Assembly (NCBI GenBank): GCA_964636675.1
Contig: CAZWUO010000220.1
Span: 1 to 5,531 of the forward strand
DNA from: JALUUH01 sp964636675
Lineage (GTDB): Bacteria; Pseudomonadota; Gammaproteobacteria; S012-40
DNA length: 5,531 bases
Reading direction: 5' to 3'
Positions 1 through 5,531 of the stretch are shown here, piece by piece. The notes beneath the pieces are model-generated. The model had not been told where the DNA came from. It saw only the letters and a list, made by a program, of their open reading frames with translations, and made no database searches. The translations under genes were made by a program, and so were the position numbers. Position 1 is the stretch's first letter; each line of letters opens with the position of its first letter.

Positions 1-100
1 AAATATAGCCTACTACTCCTTACCCTTGCAATGCCGAGCTACAGGCAGACTACTCAATAGCCTATCGGCTTAATAATACAATAACTTTAGGCTCTTTATC

Positions 101-736
101 TTAAAAAGTTTTTGTCAATAATGCGCCTGACCAATTGGCTCCATCAAGCTCCGCACCCTCGAAGTTTGCCTCCCTTAAATCCGCGTTTGTAAAGTTGGCT
201 CCACGCAGATCCGCATTAGCAAAGTTGGCACCTAAAAAAAATGACCCACTCAGGTCAGCGCCGTTCAGGTTGGCATTTTGTAAGTTAACGCTCATGGGAT
301 TATGCGCAAATACATTTATAGCAAATAGATATTGAATTCTATTGATAATGTGTTGACCCCTTCTTGAGGTATTTGCAATTGTAGCTCCTTGCAAGTTGGC
401 ACCCTCGAAATTGACATAAAAAATATCCGAGCCTGATAAATTCGCTCCAGTCAAATTTGCATTGGAAAAGTCAGCGTATTCAAGGTTAGCTCCCGCCAAA
501 TCCGAATACGATAGATTAGCGCCAGAAAATATCGATTCCATAAGACAGGCACCGTTCAACGCCGACTTCGACAGGTTGACGTTTGCCAATTTGATTCCTG
601 AAAGTAATGCGCCTCTCAGGTCGGCTCCTTCAAGATTTTCGCCCGCATCCGCCGCCATACTCACAAACTCTTTAAGAGTCTTCGCATGTTTCATTTGCAG
701 AGGAGCTTTATTTCCCACAAACCGAACTGAAATCAA
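101..736 (-). CDS. Pentapeptide-repeat protein, translationally coupled to the upstream gene
   Basis: This 211-residue protein is dominated by A(D/N)LxG-type pentapeptide repeats (PF00805-like), which fold as a right-handed quadrilateral beta-helix. A short non-repeat N-terminus (residues 1-33, with the helix-like stretch KTLKEFVSMAADAGENL) leads into the first repeat block, about 34-122 (GADLRGALLSG, GANLEYADF, GANLSGSDI). A non-repeat stretch at about 123-149 interrupts the helix, and a second block runs about 150-208 (NANLNGADLSG, NADLRGANF). No signal peptide or membrane segment is visible, so it is probably cytoplasmic. The start is TTG at 734-736. It overlaps the TGA stop of the upstream gene as TTGA and has a GAGGA site 9 nt upstream. 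An internal ATG at 692-694 (residue 15) lacks a comparable site and would remove the first beta-strand-like segment. The family includes gyrase-protecting proteins (Qnr, MfpA) and many of unknown role; nothing here specifies a target. The family call is firm, the function unknown. Confidence 0.93.
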   Translation of the reverse strand: MISVRFVGNKAPLQMKHAKTLKEFVSMAADAGENLEGADLRGALLSGIKLANVNLSKSALNGACLMESIFSGANLSYSDLAGANLEYADFSNANLTGANLSGSDIFYVNFEGANLQGATIANTSRRGQHIINRIQYLFAINVFAHNPMSVNLQNANLNGADLSGSFFLGANFANADLRGANFTNADLREANFEGAELDGANWSGALLTKTF

Positions 737-2484
737 TCTTCAGATTCCTCAAGGGCTTTGACAAACTCGTTCAGAAGCTTATCATCTGCTTCACTTAGTG
801 ATAGAATATCAAAAACGTATCTCCTATATCGAAATTGATCGTCAACATCAAATAGCATTCTTTTAAATCTGGCTTGCGCTTTAATGGCCGCTCGACCTGT
901 ATCTGAATTATTAATTTCGATCTCCACGTCATACACGCCGTTTAGTATTATTGGATCGTGCGGATATAGCTGAGCACGAACACAAAAGGCTCTATGTGAT
1001 ATGTCAAAAAGCTCCCCCCGCTTGAAATACTTTTCTTTTTTATTGCCTATCATCACCTTATGCCTGTTCCCATCTTTTATCAGCGGTACTATTTCGTTAT
1101 CAAGGCGTATACGTTTATAAATGTAGCCGGTCCCTGTTGTATCATGACAAAAGATATCATTGTAATGAATATAATTTACTCCATACACATACCCTAAAGA
1201 ATTCAGTTTTTTAAAAACATTATCTTTTTTTAGACCGCCAGCCACAACAATAGTTAAATCGACGTGCTCTATTGCAGGTAAGCTGAATTGGCTATTCTTA
1301 TCAATAACATTATAGATCCATTCCCATTCGCACTCTTGCGCAAATTTTTTGACCAACTCAACCATTCTTCCAGAACCCAATATCATCACCCTTTTAACTG
1401 CGTGTAATGGAATATTGTGAACCATTGTGACTCTCTCCGACCGCTTGCGCAGGAGGCGGGCGGTGGCGAGGATTCTCCCAACAATTTTATTTGATTCCTT
1501 TTCAATGGGTTTCCATTTTTCAGTAAGCTCACCAGCATGAATCCTGACCTTACTGCGTAAAAATTTAAGCTCAATATTATCTACATTGTCCGCTAGCCTG
1601 GTTGCGAATGTAAGCTCTTTGAACTTGCGCGGGATAATCAATTCTGCTTGTTTATCCCTGTATGACAAATCAACTGCGACTATGTCATCGGAATCAGATA
1701 CAATATAAAAATCCTTATAATCAGATATAGCAGTTATATAATAATCGTGATCGATAGCCAGCAAAGGGAATATCGTTTTTTCCTCCGGGCAAATCATCAA
1801 TGGATGAAAGTGTGAGCATCTCCCAAGCAAGCCTTCGTCACCCACGCGCCAAAATATATTCCTGGGGGTATCTGCAAATGAAGTTGAATCGATAAAATAT
1901 TTCTCTGTAAGCTGATGAACATGCTTCAGGGCAAGTCTAACCATGTCTCTGGCGGGGGCTTGAAAATGGCCATATTCATCTTTAAATAGCCTTTCAAACT
2001 CAGGTAAAAATTTTTCCTTTACAGCTCGTATGCTTGGAATAACCACTGCCCGTTTACCCAAATCAGCAAATTCTAATAACTTTGAGAATGAACCAACAGA
2101 AAAAAGCATATCGGGTGCTAGAAAAATGAGGGTGGCGTTTTCAGCGTTGGCCTCAGCTATTGCTAGTCTGTGAAGACGGTTCATTGCAGAAAGGGCCTTT
2201 GCATGATCCGCTTGTAGCTTATATTCCACAGGGGTATAGAGTCCGGGAACCGCCATTATCGACGTTTTCATCATTCTGGCAATTTTTTTATAATGAATAT
2301 TTTCCTCGATACGATTTAAATCTTTTTCTGAGGTATAAATCTTATAGATTGCATCCTTGCTCGCATCAAATGCGTCAAGATTTCCTTTTGAAAGGTGGTT
2401 GGGAAGTGTAACCTCCAGAAAGGTCGACAAATATTCATCGCCCCAAACGGCCGTGATGAGATGGAAGCTATTGTGAAGGCTCAT
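733..2484 (-). CDS. Large multidomain protein: GT-A-like glycosyltransferase domain plus Rossmann-like module
   Basis: This 583-residue protein has three visible parts. Residues about 6-270 begin with FHLITAVWGDEYLSTFLEV and contain IFLAPDMLFSVGS (120-132), where APD sits in the position of a GT-A metal-binding motif. A conserved-looking stretch follows, EGLLGRCSHFHPLM (217-230). From memory this layout matches uncharacterised glycosyltransferase-like proteins in polysaccharide loci. Residues about 364-445 look like a Rossmann fold: a glycine-rich turn in VMILGSGRM (366-374), an acidic residue after the second strand (VIDKN, D395), and TIVVAGG (411-417). Such modules occur in sugar-modifying and nucleotide-binding proteins. 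The tail (about 450-583) is beta-rich, may be Ig-like, and is unassigned. There is no signal peptide or membrane helix, so it is probably cytoplasmic. The ATG at 2482-2484 lacks a clear Shine-Dalgarno site and lies 19 bp after the methyltransferase stop, so the two are co-transcribed. The ORF is certain; transferase activity is inferred. Confidence 0.8.
   Translation of the reverse strand: MSLHNSFHLITAVWGDEYLSTFLEVTLPNHLSKGNLDAFDASKDAIYKIYTSEKDLNRIEENIHYKKIARMMKTSIMAVPGLYTPVEYKLQADHAKALSAMNRLHRLAIAEANAENATLIFLAPDMLFSVGSFSKLLEFADLGKRAVVIPSIRAVKEKFLPEFERLFKDEYGHFQAPARDMVRLALKHVHQLTEKYFIDSTSFADTPRNIFWRVGDEGLLGRCSHFHPLMICPEEKTIFPLLAIDHDYYITAISDYKDFYIVSDSDDIVAVDLSYRDKQAELIIPRKFKELTFATRLADNVDNIELKFLRSKVRIHAGELTEKWKPIEKESNKIVGRILATARLLRKRSERVTMVHNIPLHAVKRVMILGSGRMVELVKKFAQECEWEWIYNVIDKNSQFSLPAIEHVDLTIVVAGGLKKDNVFKKLNSLGYVYGVNYIHYNDIFCHDTTGTGYIYKRIRLDNEIVPLIKDGNRHKVMIGNKKEKYFKRGELFDISHRAFCVRAQLYPHDPIILNGVYDVEIEINNSDTGRAAIKAQARFKRMLFDVDDQFRYRRYVFDILSLSEADDKLLNEFVKALEESED
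746..750 (-). promoter_or_regulatory. Ribosome binding site deciding the TTG start of the pentapeptide gene
   Basis: Read on the minus strand, GAGGA lies 9 nt before the TTG codon at 734-736, inside the last codons of the 583-aa gene. It is the clearest Shine-Dalgarno-like site next to any start in the window. It supports TTG over the internal ATG at 692-694. With the 4-bp TTGA stop/start overlap, it suggests re-initiation by ribosomes finishing the upstream gene. Confidence 0.6.
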
Positions 2485-2503
2485 ACAGAAAAAATTGCGA
2501 ACA

Positions 2504-3601
2504 TTATTTAATCTTTGTTACATAATACATATAGCTTTCCCACTGAAATCCAGCCGATTCATCTTTCGCTATATGAATAAATTGTGCGGCACATTCTTTT
2601 TCTATAAACTCTTTCATTTCTTCTTTTGGAATACAATTCATCTCCATCCTGGGCAGCATGGTTTCTCCTTTTGTGGCCATGCGAACAGATTGTTTTTCGT
2701 CACACCTCAAAATATTGACAGGAATCTTTAATGTTTGGGAGCCTTTTTTGGAAAACCATGTAACGCCATCATGCAACAAGTTTAACTCCAAAAAATATTT
2801 CCCCAAAGTAAATGGCGCCATAACAGTTAAATGTAAATCAATCGCTTCCTGGCACCCGAGTGCTCCTGGTAAAGGAGTGGCTCCGTCATTAATTATAACC
2901 AGTTCACCCTTATCCGTTCGCCAATGATTACACAGTTTAAGATGCCAGTCGCTTCGCCAGTAAACCGAACTGACGTTTAGCACTCGCACCACCAGTTCAT
3001 ACACCCCCCCTGCTTGCATTTTGTTGCTACATTTGATTAATTCAAATTCAGCTTTGTATGCGCCAGCCTCAATTGGCAATATCTTTGCCTTTTTACCAGG
3101 AATCTGAAACATCAGAATACCGTTTGGTTTCATTATTCTGATGAATTCCTTGATATACCTTTTTGTATGTTCCGGGCTCATATGTTGCAAAACTATGTAT
3201 GCCGATATAAAGTCGAAATTGTCAGACTGAAATTCTCTTAGATCGTTTGAAGTTATTAATTGAAAATTGCAATTTTTTATATTCTTGTTGAATTTTTTCG
3301 CTAACTTTATCATTGTTGGGGAAATATCAACACCAACACACTGTTCAAAATATTTGCTATACGCCCTTGTCAGCCTCCCTACTCCACACCCAAAATCGAG
3401 AGCTACGCCGTGATTTATAGTACGACCCAAATCGTTTTTTATATATTTCAGCCAGATTTTAACATGCTCTCTCCCTGTCTGGAAGAATTCATCTTTTTCC
3501 CATAGTCCACCTTTTTTATCATGATTGGTCAGAACCGCCCACAATGGGTCTTTTTGCGCCCACTCATCCCATGTATCGGCAAGAGTTCTAATGTCATCCA
3601 T
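2504..3601 (-). CDS. Class I SAM-dependent methyltransferase with an inserted Ig-like domain
   Basis: This 365-residue enzyme probably transfers methyl groups from S-adenosylmethionine, most likely to a glycan or glycan precursor given its neighbours. The Rossmann core spans about 45-170. Motif I is VALDFGCGVGRLTRA (66-80), which binds SAM. The acidic second-strand motif is VGVDISPTMIKLA (89-101). Motif IV is FDFISAYIVLQHM (129-141), and the fifth strand is ILMFQIP (162-168). Residues about 175-298 are not methyltransferase-like: YELVVRVLNV, the spaced tryptophans of WRSDWHLKLCNHWR, and GKYFLELNLLHDGVTWF resemble Ig-like beta-sandwich domains seen in carbohydrate-related proteins. After this, residues about 315-365 (MNCIPKEEM to WESYMYYVTK) look like the last strands of the methyltransferase fold, so the sandwich appears inserted rather than appended. 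The ATG at 3599-3601 suits the conserved-looking N-terminus (TWDEWAQKDPLWAVLT), but no good Shine-Dalgarno site precedes it. It is the first gene of the leftward operon. The substrate is unknown. Confidence 0.9.
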   Translation of the reverse strand: MDDIRTLADTWDEWAQKDPLWAVLTNHDKKGGLWEKDEFFQTGREHVKIWLKYIKNDLGRTINHGVALDFGCGVGRLTRAYSKYFEQCVGVDISPTMIKLAKKFNKNIKNCNFQLITSNDLREFQSDNFDFISAYIVLQHMSPEHTKRYIKEFIRIMKPNGILMFQIPGKKAKILPIEAGAYKAEFELIKCSNKMQAGGVYELVVRVLNVSSVYWRSDWHLKLCNHWRTDKGELVIINDGATPLPGALGCQEAIDLHLTVMAPFTLGKYFLELNLLHDGVTWFSKKGSQTLKIPVNILRCDEKQSVRMATKGETMLPRMEMNCIPKEEMKEFIEKECAAQFIHIAKDESAGFQWESYMYYVTKIK

Positions 3602-3642
3602 AAAAAATCAATTCAGGACTTTGTTTAAGATAACCGGAGAGA

Positions 3643-3672
3643 ATAATAGAGCGCAATATGACTGGATCTAAA
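3643..3672 (-). promoter_or_regulatory. Candidate sigma70-type promoter for the leftward operon
   Basis: On the minus strand, TTTAGA (3667-3672, 4 of 6 matches to TTGACA) is followed after 18 bp by TATTAT (3643-3648, 5 of 6 matches to TATAAT). This would start transcription about 35 nt before the methyltransferase ATG. The DNA is AT-rich, so a chance match is possible. It lies between the tRNA-like sequence and the operon, where a promoter is expected. Confidence 0.35.
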
Positions 3673-3684
3673 CCATTGTATTAA

Positions 3685-3766
3685 TGGTGCCTGGGGGAAA
3701 GGACTTGTGAACCTTCGACCTGCTGCTTAAAAGGCATCTGCCCTACCACCTGAGCTACCGACCCGC
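3685..3766 (-). pseudogene. Degenerate tRNA-Lys(UUU)-like sequence
   Basis: On the minus strand the D-arm (TAGCTCAGGTGGTAGGGCA) and the anticodon arm (loop CTTTTAA, anticodon TTT, stem GATGC/GCAGC with one A-G mismatch) match a lysine tRNA, and the sequence ends in an encoded CCA at 3685-3687. Other parts are broken. The T-loop is TTCACAAGT, 9 nt instead of 7, as if CA had been inserted into TTCAAGT. The 5' acceptor strand (GGGTCGG, or GCGGGTCGG if extended) pairs poorly with CCCCCAGGC: about four mismatches remain even in the extended form, although the outer GC/GC and inner GG/CC pairs match. It is 80 to 82 nt long against a usual 76. I read it as a decayed or chimeric tRNA gene rather than a working one. 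An unusual tRNA with an edited acceptor stem cannot be excluded. Confidence 0.6.
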
Positions 3767-3868
3767 ATGATTTACAGCCCTAATCGGAAAATGTAAAGGA
3801 GTGATAGTATTGATTCAACTCCTGCCTGTCAAGCCAAAAGGGATTAGGTCGGCGTTTGCTATTCAGAT

Positions 3869-4190
3869 TTATAAACCGGTTCTCGTAACCATAATGTTAT
3901 GACCATGACAAAAAAGGTAACGCTGCCCGACCGGCACAGCGGTGAAAAACTGAGCCGCAGGAATTTTGCCTGCCCAGTAGTAGGAACCTGAGCTTCCAAC
4001 TTTGGTGGTGCCGGAGCTGACCACATAAAACACACCCATCAGCGGAACAAGCTCCCCCTCCCGCATACACCTTGATGCTCATACGTCCGCCAGACATTTC
4101 TTCGGTAAGTTTTATTTTTGAGCGTACGCTAATTATATGCGCTGTTTTTATCTCTTCTTTTAGTTGCACAGAATTCACCTCTATTGCCAT
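3869..4190 (-). pseudogene. Small hypothetical gene broken by a one-base frameshift
   Basis: Two overlapping minus-strand frames look like one gene. The first, from ATG 4188-4190, reads MAIEVNSVQLKEEIKTAHI and on to MSIKVYAGG, then turns into Cys/His/Arg-rich sequence typical of an out-of-frame reading. The second takes over at the same point with GELVPLMGVFYVVSS and continues through SYYWAGKIPAAQFFTAVPVG to a TAA at 3869-3871. The switch falls in a run of five G (C run at 4054-4058 on the plus strand). Removing one G joins the frames into a 106-residue protein; the 322-nt span is one base too long to be in frame. AAGAG lies 5 nt before the ATG. No signal peptide or membrane segment is evident, and I do not recognise the family. 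It may be a pseudogene, a sequencing error, or a phase-variable or programmed shift. Two separate genes are less likely. Confidence 0.5.
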
Positions 4191-4218
4191 CAATACTCTT
4201 TTCGTTTACTCTTCTTAC

Positions 4219-4275
4219 ATGACCTCCGCGCTATAGTTTGTTTTTTCTCAAATCCATTTTAGCATGTGAGGTCAT
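4219..4275. repeat. 8-bp perfect inverted repeat in the divergent spacer
   Basis: ATGACCTC at 4219-4226 and GAGGTCAT at 4268-4275 are perfect reverse complements separated by 41 bp. The pair lies between the frameshifted ORF (leftward) and the GT4 gene (rightward). The enclosed AT-rich DNA includes a TAAAAT hexamer on the minus strand (4256-4261) that could be a -10 box. The arrangement could be a split operator with two half-sites, but the loop is too long for a terminator hairpin and no T run follows. A chance repeat is possible. Confidence 0.35.
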
Positions 4276-4309
4276 TCCTTAATTTTAACTAACTATTAGA
4301 CAATTCCTA

Positions 4310-5434
4310 ATGCGAATCGCCATAGATGCTAGGCAGTATTTTTTTAGGGCAGGACTGGGCAGATATGTCCGTGGAGTGGTTGATAACCTGATCCACCGCT
4401 TCCCTAATGACGAATACGTTTTGCTGATCTCAAACCACAAGAATCCCGATGATCTGCCTTTCGATGAAACGAATATCAAAATAGTTGTCTCACGAGCTGA
4501 AGTGAATAACATCGACCAGGAGTGGGATATTCTCCATAAAGAAATGGATCACTGCGAAGCTGATGTGATTTATTTCCCAACATCAACGATCTCAAGAGAA
4601 TGTAATGCACCTACCATATACACCGTTCACGACATTACCCAAATACGAATTCCTTACAATCATACAAAGGAAGGTGTGAAATATATGGAGAAATTCCTGC
4701 CTGAAATATTGGAACGCATTGGCTTAACAATTACAGTGTCCCAATACGTGCAGGACGACCTGAAAAGCTTTATTGATGAAAGGCAACTAAGATCAGAAAA
4801 TCATCAAATTGCATTTGCCCACCCTGGTGTCGACGAAAGTTTCTTTATTCGGCTCGACAAAAGACTTGTTTTGCGAATTCTGGATAAATATCGCTTAACA
4901 AAAGGCGGTTATTTTCTGTTTGTAGGCTCCATTGAGCCAAGAAAAAACCTGGCTGGAATCTTAAAGGCATATGAAATGGCCAACGTAAATATACCTATAG
5001 TTATCGCCGGTGTAGAGCGCTGGCTACCAGAAGAGTTTAAAAAAACGCTTGATACGCTTAAGCGCAAAGAAAAGGTGCAGTTATTGGGGTTTGTTCCCGA
5101 TGAAGATTTGCCTTCATTATACCAAGGTAGTCTAGCGGTTTTGTATGCATCGTTTTCCGAAGGATTTGGTTTTCCGATTGCGGAAGCATACGCTAGCGGT
5201 GTTCCAATCCTTACATCCAACAATTCTTCCATGAAAGAAATAGGCTCAGCGGCCTTATTGGTTGATCCGCATGATCTGGATCAGATGGCCGTCTCCATTG
5301 CGAAACTGGCGAACAGCCCCGAACTGAGGACCCGCCTTGCTGATCAAGGCGCAATTGAATCGCAAAATTATAGATGGGACAAATGTGTCGACCGAATACA
5401 TTCATTATTTGAGGAAATTTTGAAGTCAAAATGA
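4310..5434 (+). CDS. GT4-family (GT-B fold) glycosyltransferase
   Basis: This 374-residue enzyme should transfer a sugar from a nucleotide-sugar donor to a growing glycan, probably at the cytoplasmic membrane face. The N-terminal acceptor-side domain starts with MRIAIDARQYFFRAGLGRYV (1-20), the usual opening of this group, and includes YTVHDIT (104-110) and TVSQYVQDDL (142-151). The C-terminal donor-binding domain (Glycos_transf_1, PF00534-like) has FVGSIEPRKN (204-213), VIAG (231-234), VQLLGFVPDEDLPSLY (256-271) and the E-x7-E signature EGFGFPIAE (E284 and E292), which contacts the donor. The length is normal and all main motifs are intact. The ATG at 4310-4312 fits the family start although no Shine-Dalgarno site precedes it, so initiation may be weak. 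It is transcribed away from the leftward operon, and no gene follows it before the window ends. The sugar (often mannose or a related hexose in this group) cannot be read from the sequence. Confidence 0.95.
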   Translation: MRIAIDARQYFFRAGLGRYVRGVVDNLIHRFPNDEYVLLISNHKNPDDLPFDETNIKIVVSRAEVNNIDQEWDILHKEMDHCEADVIYFPTSTISRECNAPTIYTVHDITQIRIPYNHTKEGVKYMEKFLPEILERIGLTITVSQYVQDDLKSFIDERQLRSENHQIAFAHPGVDESFFIRLDKRLVLRILDKYRLTKGGYFLFVGSIEPRKNLAGILKAYEMANVNIPIVIAGVERWLPEEFKKTLDTLKRKEKVQLLGFVPDEDLPSLYQGSLAVLYASFSEGFGFPIAEAYASGVPILTSNNSSMKEIGSAALLVDPHDLDQMAVSIAKLANSPELRTRLADQGAIESQNYRWDKCVDRIHSLFEEILKSK

Positions 5435-5531
5435 TAGCCTGAGATCCTAAATACCGCTAATATTTACACCGTCATTTGCACAAAACTTAAAGAAACATCA
5501 ATTTTTTCCGATACATGCTAGTATGGGCATC

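Larger units (their letters stand above)
3602..4309. other. Remnant-bearing intergenic region without an intact gene
   Basis: This 708-bp stretch separates the leftward operon from the rightward glycosyltransferase. Besides the separately listed promoter, tRNA-like sequence, frameshifted ORF and inverted repeat, 3767-3868 holds only weak symmetry. AGGAGT (3797-3802) pairs with ACTCCT (3818-3823) across 15 nt, with no T run after it on either strand, and CCTAATC (3779-3785) matches GATTAGG (3842-3848) 56 nt away. I see no integrase, transposase or clear attachment repeat. The mixture of gene remnants suggests a site of past insertion and decay. Confidence 0.5.

Noticed and set aside
1..100. 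Terminator after the pentapeptide gene (AGCC-GATA-GGCT hairpin near 61-70) and a repeated ATAGCCTA (5-12 and 57-64)
   Set aside because: The stem is only 4 bp and has no T run on the minus strand; the 8-bp direct repeat is short enough to be chance.
101..736. Assignment of the pentapeptide protein as a Qnr-type quinolone resistance protein
   Set aside because: Only the general repeat is shared; the interrupted layout and glycan-gene context give no support for gyrase protection.
135..761. Two plus-strand frames (135-335 and 462-761) with repetitive Ser/Ala/Pro/Leu/Arg-rich translations
   Set aside because: They lie antisense to the pentapeptide repeats; their periodicity comes from the repeat codons on the other strand, and they lack start-site support.
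4909..5429. Minus-strand frames opposite the 3' half of the GT4 gene
   Set aside because: They are antisense to a gene with intact conserved motifs, and their translations look like no family I know.
5435..5531. Promoter for a gene beyond the right edge (TTGCAC at 5476-5481, TAGTAT at 5519-5524)
   Set aside because: The two hexamers are 37 bp apart, far from the usual 16-18 bp, and no downstream gene is visible.

Overview
The window carries an accessory glycan-type locus from a bacterium, most likely a Gram-negative proteobacterium. That assignment is an inference: the 583-residue protein and the methyltransferase resemble, from memory, proteins in polysaccharide or glycoprotein loci of Rhodospirillales-like and related genomes. 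The DNA is AT-rich by eye and Shine-Dalgarno sites are weak or absent. The frameshifted and tRNA-like remnants between the transcription units suggest a recombined region.

Positions 101-3601 hold a leftward operon of three genes. Transcription runs from a SAM-dependent methyltransferase with an internal Ig-like domain (2504-3601), to a 583-aa multidomain protein with a glycosyltransferase-like N-terminus and a Rossmann-like module (733-2484), to a pentapeptide-repeat protein (101-736). The first two genes are 19 bp apart. The last two overlap by 4 bp (TTGA), which suggests translational coupling.

Positions 3602-4309 contain no intact gene. They hold a candidate promoter for the operon, a degenerate tRNA-Lys(UUU)-like sequence, a small ORF broken by a one-base frameshift at a G run, and an 8-bp inverted repeat in the spacer before the next gene. 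Positions 4310-5434 encode, rightward and divergently, a complete GT4 (GT-B fold) glycosyltransferase. The ends (1-100 and 5435-5531) show no gene and no convincing terminator.

Taken together, the GT4 enzyme, the GT-A-like protein and the methyltransferase fit synthesis and methylation of a surface glycan (O-antigen, capsule or glycoprotein glycan). The co-translated pentapeptide protein is the unexpected member and has no obvious role in such a pathway. I see no defence system, CRISPR array, transposase or intact phage gene.
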